Below, one piece after another: positions 41,380 through 50,802 of a stretch of DNA of 64,000 nucleotides. The position numbers were made by a program, and so were the translations under genes. Every line of letters starts with the position of its first letter. Positions within the stretch are counted from its first letter, which is position 1. Under the pieces are notes generated by a model, which saw only the letters and a list, made by a program, of their open reading frames with translations, was not told the DNA's origin and did not search any database. The DNA comes from Myxococcales bacterium. Lineage in GTDB: Bacteria > Myxococcota_A > Polyangia > Polyangiales > Houyiibacteriaceae. The stretch lies in NCBI GenBank assembly GCA_029863605.1, contig JAOTVB010000007.1, forward strand, positions 62,001 to 126,000. Direction: 5' to 3'.

Positions 41380-43101
41380 ATGTCCGTTCGCAACGCCGAA
41401 ATCGCCGATATCTTCGATCGGATGGCCGCCCTGCTGGAGATTCAAGGGGCGAATCCATTCCGGGCGCGCGCCTATCGGAACGCTGCTCGAACGGTAAGCG
41501 ACCTGCCACGAAGCGTCAGCGACATGCTCGCAGAGGAAGAAGACCTCTCGAAGCTACCGGGCATCGGAAAGGATCTAGCGAGCAAGATCGCCGAGATAGT
41601 AGACACGGGGCATCTCACCGCACTCGAGGAAGTCGAAAAGGAGGTTCCCCCGGGGCTCGTCGACTTGATTCGGCTGCCAGGGTTGGGCCCCAAGCGCGTC
41701 AAGATCCTGCACGAGGAGCTGGGAATCCGCGACCTCACTGGGCTGGAACGAGCGGGTAGAAAGGGCCGTATCCGCGAGCTCGCAGGATTTGGGGCGAAGA
41801 CGGAGCAACGAATTCTCGAGGCGCTGTCAAGACATGCTCGAGAAGAGCCACGAACCAAGCTCGCCGATGTCGAGGAAATCGCGAGCCTATACGTTGGCCA
41901 TCTACGAGCCATTCCCGGCGTGAAGGAGGTGATCGTCGCGGGAAGCTATCGTCGTCGGAAGGAGACCGTCGGAGACCTAGACATCCTGGTCACCTGCAAG
42001 AAGGGCTCGCCGGTGATGAAGGGCTTTGTCGAGTACGACGAAGTGGACGCGGTGATCTCGAGAGGCGCGACGCGGTCTACCGTCTCGCTGCGGTCGGGCC
42101 TTCAAATCGACCTGCGAGTCGTGGCGCAAGCTTCTTACGGCGCCGCCTTGTACTATTTCACGGGCTCCAAAGCGCACAACATCGCGGTCCGCACGATTGC
42201 GGTGAAAAAGAAGCTGAAGATCAACGAATATGGCGTTTTCAAGGGCGAACGTAGGGTTGCGGGCAGGACCGAGAAAGAGGTTTTCAAGGCAGTGGGGCTT
42301 CGCTATATCGAACCCGAGCTGCGAGAGAACCGGGGGGAGATCGAAGCGGCCAAGAAGAACCGGCTGCCGCGCCTCGTTTCGGTAAGCGACATCCGTGGGG
42401 ATCTCCACGCGCACACGAACGCAACAGACGGCCACCATTCGCTTCGAGAGATGGCCGGCGCAGCCAAGAAGCTCGGCTATGCGTATCTGGCGATCACCGA
42501 CCATTCGAAGAGCCTCGTCATCGCTCATGGGATCGACGAAAAGCGTCTGCGGAAGCAGCTCGGTGCCATCGATCGCCTCAACGCGCAGCTAAACGGGGTT
42601 CAGGTGTTAAAAGGCATCGAAGTCGACATTCTGGAAGATGGGTCGCTCGACTTGAGCAACAGCGTCTTGAAGCAATTGGACGTCACCGTCTGTGCCATCC
42701 ACGGCCGTTTCGGCTTGAGCCGCACCAAACAAACCGAACGGATCATTCGTGCGATGGACAATCCATACTTCAACATCTTGGCCCATCCGACGGGGCGTCT
42801 GATCAACCAACGAGGTGCGTACGAGATCGACATGGAGCGCGTCATGGAGGCAGCCCTCGAACGAGGCTGCTATCTCGAGTTGAATGCGCACCCTGACCGG
42901 CTCGATCTGAACGACGTCCACTGCCGGATGGCGAGGGATATGGGCCTCAAGCTCGCCATTTCGACCGACGCCCACGCGACGAGCAACTTGGAGCACATGC
43001 GCTTTGGCGTGGATCAGGGCCGCCGCGGTTGGCTCGAGCCCGAGGACGTCCTCAACACGCGACCTTGGCGTGAGCTCAAGGGACTCTTGGCGCGGCCGTA
43101 G
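41380..43101 (+). CDS. polX: DNA polymerase X family (PolX) with PHP exonuclease domain
   Basis: The 573-residue protein has an N-terminal helix-hairpin-helix part (IADIFDRMAALLEIQG, LSKLPGIGKDLASKI). The nucleotidyltransferase palm follows with GSYRRRKETVGDLDILVT, and then a C-terminal PHP domain with metal ligands (RGDLHAHTNATDGHHSL, YLAITDHSKSL). It fills short gaps and removes 3' ends in base-excision repair. ATG 41380 is the first start that leaves the normal N-terminus; earlier codons overlap the divergent archease. Confidence 0.93.
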   Translation: MSVRNAEIADIFDRMAALLEIQGANPFRARAYRNAARTVSDLPRSVSDMLAEEEDLSKLPGIGKDLASKIAEIVDTGHLTALEEVEKEVPPGLVDLIRLPGLGPKRVKILHEELGIRDLTGLERAGRKGRIRELAGFGAKTEQRILEALSRHAREEPRTKLADVEEIASLYVGHLRAIPGVKEVIVAGSYRRRKETVGDLDILVTCKKGSPVMKGFVEYDEVDAVISRGATRSTVSLRSGLQIDLRVVAQASYGAALYYFTGSKAHNIAVRTIAVKKKLKINEYGVFKGERRVAGRTEKEVFKAVGLRYIEPELRENRGEIEAAKKNRLPRLVSVSDIRGDLHAHTNATDGHHSLREMAGAAKKLGYAYLAITDHSKSLVIAHGIDEKRLRKQLGAIDRLNAQLNGVQVLKGIEVDILEDGSLDLSNSVLKQLDVTVCAIHGRFGLSRTKQTERIIRAMDNPYFNILAHPTGRLINQRGAYEIDMERVMEAALERGCYLELNAHPDRLDLNDVHCRMARDMGLKLAISTDAHATSNLEHMRFGVDQGRRGWLEPEDVLNTRPWRELKGLLARP

Positions 43102-43208
43102 ATCGGAGGCGCATAATATGCGGTTCAGCAAATGGCGACCACGTGTCATACTGGCGAGTTCCAAACGGCCCCCTTGGCCTGGCCGTTGCTTGAGTTCAGT
43201 TGATCGAC

Positions 43209-45191
43209 ATGGAAAGTAGCGAGCGGCGTCATCGGATGGTCGAACGTCACGTGGAGGCACGGGGTGTTCATGATGCTGCCGTGCTCGAGGCTATGCGCAC
43301 CGTGCCGCGTGAGGCGTTTCTCCCGGACCACTTCGCGGAGTTCGCCTACGAAGACACGCCTCTACCCATCGAAGAGGGGCAGACGATTTCTCAGCCTTAC
43401 ATCGTTGCCGCCATGGTCGAAGCGCTCAAGCCAGGGCCGCATGATCGGGTGTTGGAGATCGGCACGGGTTCCGGATATGCAGCCGCGGTTCTGGGCGAAA
43501 TTGTCGAGGAAGTCTACACCATCGAGCGTCATCGCGTGCTCGCTGACCAGGCGGAGCGCCGACTACGGGAGCTCGACTATCGCAATGTGCACGTTCTATG
43601 CGGAGACGGGACGCTCGGATGGCCCGAGCATGCCCCGTTCGACGGCATCCTGGTTTCCGCAGGAGGGCCGGAGGTCCCGCGCGTCCTGATCGAGCAGCTC
43701 GCCCCGCGGGGCCGAATCGTGATCCCGGTTGGACCCGATCTGCGAGATCAACGGTTGCTTCGCATCACAAAACAGCCCGATGGCAACACGAATACCGAAG
43801 ACTTGGGTGGGGTTCGTTTCGTGCCGCTCATCGGCGCGGGCGGGTTTGCAGAAGCGGCTGAAGCCCCGACCGTAGAGCGCATCTCACGCCCCGAGCCCGC
43901 GATCGCACATTTGATTCGTGAAGCCTGCCAGCCGATTTCCGACATCGGCGAAGTCGAGCTCGGTCCATTGCTGGAGCAGATCGGCGATGCGCGCGTCGTG
44001 CTTCTCGGCGAGGCCACCCATGGCACCTCGGAGTTCTATCGCATGAGGGCTCGGATCACGACCGAGCTCGTGATGCGGCGTGGTTTCAATATCGTTGCGA
44101 TCGAGGGAGATTGGCCCGACGCGGCCCAGGTCGATCACCATGTTCGCGCACTCGAGTTCCGCGTCCGCGAAGACTCCACTTTCGCGCGTTTCCCGACGTG
44201 GATGTGGCGCAACCGAGAGATTGGCGAGCTGATCACGTGGCTGAAGTCGCACAATGAATTGATCAAAGACCCCCAGCGGCGCGTCGGATTTCACGGTCTC
44301 GACCTCTACAGCCTGTACAAGTCACTCGATGCGGTTCTTCATTATCTGAATGATGTGGACCCGAAGGCAGCACAAATCGCCAAGGAGCGATACGCTTGTC
44401 TCTCGCCTTGGGAGCAGAACCCAGCGCTTTACGGACGCGCGGCTCTCAGTCGAGGCTATGCTGAATGCGAGCGCCCTGTCGTCGCGGTCCTCGCCGACCT
44501 GTTGAAGCGTCGGCTCGACTACGCGAGGGCCGATGGCGATCGGTTCTTCGATGCAACATCCAACGCGCATTTGGTCGCCGCTGCGGAGGAGTACTATCGC
44601 GTGATGTACTACGGCGGTCCACATTCCTGGAACCTTCGCGACCAACACATGTTCGACACCTTGGAGCGACTCCTTGCGTTTCGCGGACCTGATGCGAAGG
44701 CGGTCGTTTGGGCACACAACTCCCATGTCGGGGATGCCCGCGCGACCGAGATGGGTGCTGCGCGCGGCGAGCACAACATCGGTCAACTATGCCGGCAGAG
44801 CTTCGGCGATGCGGCATTTTCGATCGGGTTTGGCACCCACACCGGCACAGTCGCAGCCGCGACCGATTGGGACGGTCCGATGCAGATCAAGAAAGTGCGG
44901 CCTTCACATCCCAGCAGTTACGAGCGCCTCTGTCACGATGCCGGAGTGCCGGCGTTTCTGCTTGCGCTGCGTTATCCGGCGCGTGACGCGGTCCGTGAGG
45001 AGCTCGCATCGCCCCGCCTAGAGCGGGCCATCGGCGTCATTTACAGACCAGAAACCGAGCTTCAAAGCCACTACTTCCAAGCTGCGCTGCCCTGGCAGTT
45101 CGATGCGTATGTTTGGTTTGATGAAACCCGCGCCGTAGACGCACTAGAACCCGAGGCGGCACATGCCGAAATTCCGCATGTCTACCGTTGA
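43209..45191 (+). CDS. Fusion: isoaspartyl O-methyltransferase (PCMT) plus erythromycin-esterase-like domain
   Basis: Residues about 1-215 form a PCMT: RHRMVERHVEARGVHD, AFLPDHFAEFAYEDTPLPI, and SAM motif VLEIGTGSGYAAAVL. Residues about 240-660 form an EreA/ChaN-like erythromycin esterase: VVLLGEATHGTSEFYRMRA, IEGDWPDAAQ and VVWAHNSHVGDARA. The first part repairs L-isoaspartyl residues; the second hydrolyses an unknown ester. ATG 43209 follows TTG 43200; no strong ribosome site seen. The same domain pair is known in other bacteria, so the fusion is likely real and not a sequencing artefact. Confidence 0.9.
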   Translation: MESSERRHRMVERHVEARGVHDAAVLEAMRTVPREAFLPDHFAEFAYEDTPLPIEEGQTISQPYIVAAMVEALKPGPHDRVLEIGTGSGYAAAVLGEIVEEVYTIERHRVLADQAERRLRELDYRNVHVLCGDGTLGWPEHAPFDGILVSAGGPEVPRVLIEQLAPRGRIVIPVGPDLRDQRLLRITKQPDGNTNTEDLGGVRFVPLIGAGGFAEAAEAPTVERISRPEPAIAHLIREACQPISDIGEVELGPLLEQIGDARVVLLGEATHGTSEFYRMRARITTELVMRRGFNIVAIEGDWPDAAQVDHHVRALEFRVREDSTFARFPTWMWRNREIGELITWLKSHNELIKDPQRRVGFHGLDLYSLYKSLDAVLHYLNDVDPKAAQIAKERYACLSPWEQNPALYGRAALSRGYAECERPVVAVLADLLKRRLDYARADGDRFFDATSNAHLVAAAEEYYRVMYYGGPHSWNLRDQHMFDTLERLLAFRGPDAKAVVWAHNSHVGDARATEMGAARGEHNIGQLCRQSFGDAAFSIGFGTHTGTVAAATDWDGPMQIKKVRPSHPSSYERLCHDAGVPAFLLALRYPARDAVREELASPRLERAIGVIYRPETELQSHYFQAALPWQFDAYVWFDETRAVDALEPEAAHAEIPHVYR

Positions 45192-45217
45192 GGCGTTTTG
45201 ATGATAGAAGGAGTCCA

Positions 45218-45361
45218 ATGTCAAAACATGAAGAGCACGAAGAGTCGGTGCTGCATAGTGAACTGGTAGCGCTGAGGAAGCGGGTCGAAGCGCTAGAAGC
45301 TCGGGTAACCGAGCTCGAGGAAGAGCTCCGCGAGACCCAAGAGGCCGCGACGACTGACTAG
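45218..45361 (+). CDS. Small coiled-coil protein (47 aa)
   Basis: AGAAGGAG lies just before ATG 45218. The protein is almost entirely one charged helix. Leu/Val residues at 12, 16, 19, 23, 26, 30, 33 and 37 alternate 4-3-4-3, a perfect heptad series, so it should form a coiled coil like SlyX-type proteins. It follows the fusion gene by 26 bases and overlaps the convergent nitroreductase stop by 4 bases. Function unknown. Confidence 0.7.
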   Translation: MSKHEEHEESVLHSELVALRKRVEALEARVTELEEELRETQEAATTD

Positions 45362-46101
45362 CCGCGCTTACTTTGCGGGATCGTCTCGATGGTCATGCCC
45401 TCATACGGCCGATTGCCATACGAATCGAAATGCGCGATGTCGCCGACTGGCTTGCGCGTGGTTGGGCCATAGCGCCCACGCGGCCACCCGAGCGGAATGA
45501 CGGCGACTGGCGACACCCAAAGTGGTAAGCCGAGCGCGCGACGAGCGAGGGAAACGCTCCAGAGCGGCATGACCGTGAGCGACGCGCCAAGCCCCGCAGC
45601 CCGCGCGCCGAGGAGCAAATTCTGAACCGCCGGGAAGATTGAGCCATAGAAGATGCTCGCCAGAAATGGCGGGAACGGCGGTCGTATACCGCTCACGATC
45701 GGGCCGTAGGTGCTCCATCGCAGACACGCAACGATGATCACGGGGATGTCTTCGTAGTGGTCGGCCTGCCAATCGACCGCCTTCATCGCGCGAAGGGTCT
45801 TCTCGTCGTTGCGGGCAAAGAATCTCCAGACGCGACCGTACGTGTTCCAGGCTGCGCGATTGAGCTGTGCGAGCTTGCGTTTGGTAGCGAGGTCCCGAAT
45901 CACCAAGAACTCCGCGTTTTGACGGTTTCCGCCAGTGGGCGCCTTCGTCGCTAGCTCGAGCAAGTGCAGGATCACCGAGTCGTCGACCGGGTCTGGCTTG
46001 AGGCGACGAATCGAACGCTGCGTGCGAATCGCATCTTCGAGCGCCATGTTCAGAAGCTGCGTGGGCTCGAGCCCCGCTCGCGCATCACCGGTCGTCTCCA
46101 T
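45358..46101 (-). CDS. Nitroreductase-family flavoprotein
   Basis: The 247-residue protein shows the FMN-binding fold of nitroreductases: IRTQRSIRRLKPDPVDD near 25-42, LATKAPTGGNRQNAEFLVI, SIFPAVQNLLLGARAAGLGA and VAVIPLGWPRGRYGPTTRKP. It would reduce nitro compounds, quinones or similar with NAD(P)H. An ATG at 46047 is an alternative start nearer the conserved fold. Substrate not predictable. Confidence 0.87.
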   Translation of the reverse strand: METTGDARAGLEPTQLLNMALEDAIRTQRSIRRLKPDPVDDSVILHLLELATKAPTGGNRQNAEFLVIRDLATKRKLAQLNRAAWNTYGRVWRFFARNDEKTLRAMKAVDWQADHYEDIPVIIVACLRWSTYGPIVSGIRPPFPPFLASIFYGSIFPAVQNLLLGARAAGLGASLTVMPLWSVSLARRALGLPLWVSPVAVIPLGWPRGRYGPTTRKPVGDIAHFDSYGNRPYEGMTIETIPQSKRG

Positions 46102-46148
46102 CTACGGCAAAGGTACTCCTTCTTGCGAACGACGGAAAGGATCTCGGA

Positions 46149-46904
46149 CTACGGAGGGATTTCGGACCCGTCCCAGGCGAAGACCTTGCCGGTGTCTTGC
46201 GGTGTGAGGCCGTCGATCACCGCGAGAAGATGCTCGACGGACTGCTTGGTGGAAAAGAGCTTTTCTTTCGGGACGCTCCCTTGGAAGGGCTCTGACAACC
46301 CCGTATCAACGGTGCCCGGGTGGAGTCCGACGACGATGGTGTTGCGTGCCACGTGACCTAGCTCGATCGACAGGGTCTTGGTGAACATGTTTTGTGCCGC
46401 TTTGGACCCCCGGTACGCATACCAGCCGCCGAGTCGGTTATCGGAGATGCTGCCGACGCGTGCGGAAAGGCTCGCGAAGATCGATCGATCGTCGTGACGG
46501 AGGAAGGAAGAGAAATGCTTTGCAACGATCAGCGGTCCAAACGCGTTGACCTCAAACACGGTCTTGAGGACCTCGGGCCGAACCTGGGACAGTCGTTTTT
46601 CGGGACCAAAGCCCTCTCCGTGAAGGACGCCTGCAACGTTCAAGATGAAGTGAAGCTTGTCGGTCACCTGTCCGACGCGCGTTGCAGCCTCCGCTATCGT
46701 AGCCTCCTCGGAAACGTCGACGGCAAGCGTCGTGAGCCTTGGCATGTGTTCAGCAGCGATCGACTGAAGCTTGGTGGCGCGGTCCGGCTCCCGGCAGGAT
46801 GCGATCACGCGCGACGCCGCTCCCGTCTCCAGCAACTGCCGGACGAGCTCGAGCCCAATACCGCGGCTTGCTCCCTGGACGAACGCGATGCGATCGGCGC
46901 CCAC
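46149..46904 (-). CDS. Short-chain dehydrogenase, CsgA/C-factor-like
   Basis: The protein has IAFVQGASRGIGLELVRQLL, ILNVAGVLHGEGFGPEK and catalytic YAYRGSKAAQNMF, the layout of the SDR branch that contains myxobacterial C-signal (CsgA) and related proteins. LHPGTVDTGLSEPF near the end is typical. It may reduce a lipid or act in signalling; the CsgA link is by family only. The downstream side borders the nitroreductase and the upstream side a membrane gene 3 bases away. Confidence 0.85.
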   Translation of the reverse strand: MGADRIAFVQGASRGIGLELVRQLLETGAASRVIASCREPDRATKLQSIAAEHMPRLTTLAVDVSEEATIAEAATRVGQVTDKLHFILNVAGVLHGEGFGPEKRLSQVRPEVLKTVFEVNAFGPLIVAKHFSSFLRHDDRSIFASLSARVGSISDNRLGGWYAYRGSKAAQNMFTKTLSIELGHVARNTIVVGLHPGTVDTGLSEPFQGSVPKEKLFSTKQSVEHLLAVIDGLTPQDTGKVFAWDGSEIPP

Positions 46905-46907
46905 GAC

Positions 46908-47357
46908 TCAACCCCGCTCGAGACCTTGGCCCTGCAAGGCAGCGAGTAGCCAGATGACGACGAGAACGGAACGCCCGGACCAGGCCACTGTCCTGATCCA
47001 ATTTGTGTCGACCAGTCGGTCGATGACGCCGGCTGACAAGCCGTTCGATAGCTGATTGTGAAGAGGCACCTGAAGGAAGGCGGTCGACCCCCAAATGATC
47101 GCCACGAGCGCAAGGCCGATGAACGCGGTGATGCGGCGTGGATCATCGAAACACCACGCCACCGAAGTCAACAGCTCGACCCCCATGAGCGGCGCCACGA
47201 TCAGCGTGATTCGCGTCGAATGCATTGCATGGAACGAATTGAATTGGTCGGAGTCAACGCTCGCAAACCCCGGATAGTGCACGAGCTGCACGAGCCAGAT
47301 CAGCCCAGTCAGAGCAAATGTGGTCACCGCTTGAGCGATTAGGAGGGCGTTGGTCAT
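46908..47357 (-). CDS. Four-helix membrane protein (possibly DUF1772)
   Basis: From ATG 47355-47357 the 149-residue product has four hydrophobic helices. LVQLVHYPGF, FHAMHSTRITLIVAPLMGVELL and SAGVIDRLVDTNWIRTVAW are the recognisable blocks. It looks related to DUF1772-type membrane proteins. It starts 7 bases after the lipoprotein gene and ends 3 bases before the SDR, so the three are one transcript. Function unknown. Confidence 0.72.
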   Translation of the reverse strand: MTNALLIAQAVTTFALTGLIWLVQLVHYPGFASVDSDQFNSFHAMHSTRITLIVAPLMGVELLTSVAWCFDDPRRITAFIGLALVAIIWGSTAFLQVPLHNQLSNGLSAGVIDRLVDTNWIRTVAWSGRSVLVVIWLLAALQGQGLERG

Positions 47358-47364
47358 TTGATGA

Positions 47365-47790
47365 TTAGCGAATGTAGTACCCCGAGACGCGAAAGGCGCC
47401 GTCGGGGTCGCGCATGGGGGTGACGGTCTCGATGGCATCCGCCTTGTTTTGGAACTTCGTCTGGTACTGGATGACGACGTACTCGCCATCCGGCGCACCA
47501 GGGAGCTTCGTCGCATACTCCGCGGAGGTGACTTCGCGGCTCAGCACCGGTCCGAGCGGGGCACGGACGCTCGCTATTTGTTGCTCCCATCGTTCCTTGG
47601 GCACCAAGCCCCTAAAGTATGCGCACGCCTGCTGCCAGCTGTCGCCGTAGCGCTCGGCGTCGACGATTTCGAGCCAGGCGTTGCTCGCTGCAATGCCTTC
47701 GTCGGTGGCTGCTCCACCTTGCTTATCTTTCAGATCGCAGCCCATCGCAACGATTCCGAGCAAGCCCACAGTGATGAAGATGTTTCGCAT
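47365..47790 (-). CDS. DUF4019 lipoprotein
   Basis: From ATG 47788-47790 with GGAGGGCGGG upstream, the protein has a lipoprotein signal (ITVGLLGIVAMGC). The DUF4019 pattern follows: ASNAWLEIVDAERYGDSWQQ, VPKERWEQQIASVRAPLGPV, GEYVVIQYQTKFQNKADAIE. It should be a periplasmic lipoprotein of unknown function, first in the run with the membrane protein and SDR. Confidence 0.85.
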   Translation of the reverse strand: MRNIFITVGLLGIVAMGCDLKDKQGGAATDEGIAASNAWLEIVDAERYGDSWQQACAYFRGLVPKERWEQQIASVRAPLGPVLSREVTSAEYATKLPGAPDGEYVVIQYQTKFQNKADAIETVTPMRDPDGAFRVSGYYIR

Positions 47791-47860
47791 CCCGCCCTCC
47801 GCGTCCATGATGAAGGCAACCGCGAATCCAAACGAGTTTTTGGCTGAGGAGCCATGCTCG

Positions 47861-48319
47861 CTAGGAGGCAAAGATCTTTTGTAGCTGCCGGTGGCGCCAC
47901 GTGAAAAGGCGCGGAACGATTAGATCAAACAAAGCGGCGGCGCCTGGAAACCGGCCTTCCCATCGCAGGCGGTCAGTGATGCGGGTGCCGCCCGCAACGT
48001 CTTCCAAGAAGCGTTCGTGCTCCCAAACGCGTTGGCTTGCCATGCTGGATCTCTCTACAAACCGACGACCTGGATCAATTTCAATGAAGGTCACATCGTC
48101 CCAATCGAGGGGCAGGACACCGAACAGGAGAAGCAGGCTGCGAGACAGCGGCTTGCCGAGCGTGACGCTCTCGGGGGTGAGCTTCGCGACGTCGGTGGGA
48201 AAAGTCATGCGAAACCAGGGGCTGAGCTCGCGCTGAACGCCCTGCACCGAGCTACAGTGCGCCCAAACGGTGTCGCGGTCAGCGGCTAGGACGCTGGAGA
48301 TCTCGAACGAGTGCGACAA
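47861..48319 (-). CDS. SRPBCC (START-like) domain protein
   Basis: The product has SHSFEISSVLAADRDTVWAH at the start, LSPWFRMTFP, and a WEHERFLEDVAGGTRITDRL strand, typical of SRPBCC ligand-binding proteins. The open frame runs to 48493, but that part is antisense to the YceI gene; TTG 48317-48319 gives the usual N-terminus at 152 residues. The start codon is therefore unusual and not certain. Ligand unknown. Confidence 0.7.
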   Translation of the reverse strand: MSHSFEISSVLAADRDTVWAHCSSVQGVQRELSPWFRMTFPTDVAKLTPESVTLGKPLSRSLLLLFGVLPLDWDDVTFIEIDPGRRFVERSSMASQRVWEHERFLEDVAGGTRITDRLRWEGRFPGAAALFDLIVPRLFTWRHRQLQKIFAS

Positions 48320-48414
48320 GGCTCCATCGTAGCTCCGAAGCCTTTCCAGGGTCCAGTGGCACCGAGTTTGGACCCTCTCGCGTGATGCGTTAGTAATGAT
48401 GTCCGGGGGGTTCC

Positions 48415-49068
48415 ATGACTCGACATCGAAACCATTTGATGCTGCTGGCGCTTTGGCTCTCGGCCGTCGCTTCGTTCGCGCACGCCGATGCACCTTTAGA
48501 CAGCTATGCGCTCGCCGAAGGGAAGATCCGCTTCGTCTGTGAAGGCCCGGATGTCACCGTGCCGGCGTGGGGTCAGTTTGGCACGGTTGAGGGCGCGCTC
48601 TCAGTTGATCCGCTCGACTTGCGCAAAGCATCGGGAAACATCGATGTCTACATGGTATCGGTTCGCACCGATGACGCCGCCTGGGACACGATGTTCCGCC
48701 GCGCGGGTTTTCTGGAAATCGACGACTACCCGAAAAGTCGCTTCGTGGTTGAAGAGGTGCGCGGAGCGAAGCGCCTCAAGCGAGGAGCGTGGGTCCCCGT
48801 GACGCTCGAGGGGCGTTTCATGCTGCACGGGATCATCAGAAAAGTCAGCGTCCCGGCGACTGTAAAGTGGATGCCCGCCGATCCCGGGAGCGCAGAGGAC
48901 TCCCGGATCCACGTTCGTGCAAGCTTCCACATCACCTGGGACGAGTATCAGATCGCCGTGCCAAGCGGACGCACACGCAACTTCACCGGCGACGGTGCGC
49001 TCATTCAGGCCGATTTACAGTACAGTCCCAAGAAGGTAAAGATCGCCCGCGGCAAGCGTTCGAAATGA
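48415..49068 (+). CDS. YceI-like lipocalin-type secreted protein
   Basis: A signal peptide (LALWLSAVASFAHADA) is followed by the YceI fold: GQFGTVEGALSVDPLDLRKA, FLEIDDYPKSRFVVEEV, VTLEGRFMLHGIIRKVSVPA and FHITWDEYQIAVPS. YceI proteins bind isoprenoid chains such as polyprenyl quinones in the periplasm. It precedes the sulfotransferase by 14 bases. Ligand unknown. Confidence 0.88.
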   Translation: MTRHRNHLMLLALWLSAVASFAHADAPLDSYALAEGKIRFVCEGPDVTVPAWGQFGTVEGALSVDPLDLRKASGNIDVYMVSVRTDDAAWDTMFRRAGFLEIDDYPKSRFVVEEVRGAKRLKRGAWVPVTLEGRFMLHGIIRKVSVPATVKWMPADPGSAEDSRIHVRASFHITWDEYQIAVPSGRTRNFTGDGALIQADLQYSPKKVKIARGKRSK

Positions 49069-49082
49069 CCCGCTAGCGAGCC

Positions 49083-50306
49083 ATGAGCCAAGCGCCGACA
49101 TCACTCGGGCCTTCTTTTCCGCTCTCGATGGTCACGTTGCTCGACCCCCTCGGCGAATGGCTGCTTCCCGTCGGTGCCAAACGGGTGATGAAGCTCGCCG
49201 AGCGCTTGACCGGGTTTCATGACTATGGCGACGGCTCGGGTGGCTTTCGAAAGCGGCTCGACGAGACGATAGAGACCGTCCTTCAAACCGACTGGAACAC
49301 GCTTGGTCGCTTCGGGATTCGGTACATCCTGCATTGGCAGTTGAGCAACCGTCTCCGCATCGTCGAGTTGCTCAAGCAGCGCCCGGATATCCAAGAGATC
49401 GAGATCGAACGTCCGCTCGTCATCACGGGCTTGTTTCGCACCGGAACGACGTTTCTGCACAACGTCTTGGCAGCTGATCCGAATAGTCGCGTTGCGCGTA
49501 TGTGGGAGCTTGCTCATCCGGTGGGACGCAAGCGTAACTTGCTCGGCGACGAGAAGTGGCGACGTTGGCGTGCCGGACACGTGGTGGCCATGAATCACAG
49601 CATCATCCCCGAGCAGGCAGAAGCGCACCTCGTCACGATAGACGCTTACGAAGAGGACTTCTTTCTGCTCGAGAATGACATGACCATCATGAAGTTCTTC
49701 GTCGGGCTTGGCGACTTCGCATACGCGCGACGCATGCTCGAATGGGACATGGTCGAGCCCTACCAATGGCACAAGAGGCAACTGCAGATTCTATGGAAAC
49801 ACCGATCGGCAAAACGGTGGCTTCTCAAGTGCCCGTGGCACCTGTGGAATCTTCAGGCACTTCTTGCCGTGTACCCCGACGCCCTTGTAGTTCAAACCCA
49901 TCGAGGGCTGGTCGACGCCATTGGGTCACAGTGCAGCCTGAGCGCGCGCATCGCGGCAAAGTTTCAACGCACCTTGGACCTGCACGAGGTTGGACGGTTC
50001 TGGCTCGACTACTCTCGTGTTGGAATGGAGCGCGGTCAGCACGCGAGAAGCGCGCTTCCTCCCTCGCAAATCTACGACGTGCGCCTCAAAGAGCTTCGCG
50101 ACAAGCCGCTCGAGGTAATCGAGGACATCTACAGCCGGTTCGATCTGCCCTTCGACGGCGCCCTGGCCGACCAGCTGCGCGCCCGCATAGCGGAAGAGCC
50201 GACGGCCCAGTACGGCGAGCACGACTACGACATCGCAGACTATGGGCTCACCGAAGATCAGATCGAGGCCACGTTTACCGACTACCGACAGCGCTTCGGA
50301 GTCTAG
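49083..50306 (+). CDS. Sulfotransferase family protein
   Basis: The 407-residue protein has the PAPS 5'-phosphosulfate loop as PLVITGLFRTGTTFLHNVLA, then WLLKCPWHLWNLQALLAVYP and VVQTHRGLVDAIGSQCSL with the 3'-phosphate site. It matches the Sulfotransfer_3 type. These enzymes transfer sulfate to lipids, sugars or small molecules. The acceptor is unknown and no PAPS synthesis gene is in the window. Confidence 0.85.
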   Translation: MSQAPTSLGPSFPLSMVTLLDPLGEWLLPVGAKRVMKLAERLTGFHDYGDGSGGFRKRLDETIETVLQTDWNTLGRFGIRYILHWQLSNRLRIVELLKQRPDIQEIEIERPLVITGLFRTGTTFLHNVLAADPNSRVARMWELAHPVGRKRNLLGDEKWRRWRAGHVVAMNHSIIPEQAEAHLVTIDAYEEDFFLLENDMTIMKFFVGLGDFAYARRMLEWDMVEPYQWHKRQLQILWKHRSAKRWLLKCPWHLWNLQALLAVYPDALVVQTHRGLVDAIGSQCSLSARIAAKFQRTLDLHEVGRFWLDYSRVGMERGQHARSALPPSQIYDVRLKELRDKPLEVIEDIYSRFDLPFDGALADQLRARIAEEPTAQYGEHDYDIADYGLTEDQIEATFTDYRQRFGV

Positions 50307-50326
50307 GCGCGGATGGGGAGCCACTC

Positions 50327-50710
50327 CTAGACCAGGGAATCTCTGTCCGCCTTCGGGTTCAATACGAAAGAGTTCTTACCGGTTGCTTGGTACGTGGTGC
50401 CAAATCCCGCGAGGAGCTCCTTCGACGCGGCGTTGGGGTTCCCCCAACAACGACACGTAACTTTGTCACAGGCTTCGACGACCGCGCCGAGGGGGGCTTT
50501 ACCCTTCTCGTTGGCTAGATGGGAAGCAAAGGCTTCGTCGGTGGCGTAGACCTCTGTCCACTGGCTGATGCGCTCAGACGGATAGTCGGCGTGGTAACAG
50601 ATTACGCCGGGATGCTTGAGCATCACCTTGCAGAGCGCTTCCTGATTTCTCTTGAAATCGGCCTCGGCGCCGTGTTTGATATCCCACTGGATCTTGAGCA
50701 TGAAAGACAT
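50327..50710 (-). CDS. Dimeric alpha-beta barrel (antibiotic biosynthesis monooxygenase-like) protein
   Basis: From ATG 50708-50710 with GAGGAGGTG upstream, the 127-residue protein begins MSFMLKIQWDIKHGAEADFK and has LCKVMLKHPGVICYHADYPS and FASHLANEKGKAPLG. This is the ferredoxin-like ABM fold, extended at the C-terminus. A catalytic function cannot be read off; three Cys near CDKVTCRCWG are notable. Confidence 0.68.
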   Translation of the reverse strand: MSFMLKIQWDIKHGAEADFKRNQEALCKVMLKHPGVICYHADYPSERISQWTEVYATDEAFASHLANEKGKAPLGAVVEACDKVTCRCWGNPNAASKELLAGFGTTYQATGKNSFVLNPKADRDSLV

Positions 50711-50802
50711 GGTGGCACCTCCTCGGCCGATAGTAGCCGACACGCAAGAAATCTAGCAGCCTAGTTGTACGGCCAGCGCTCGTGTGACAGAAACCCGTTT
50801 CG

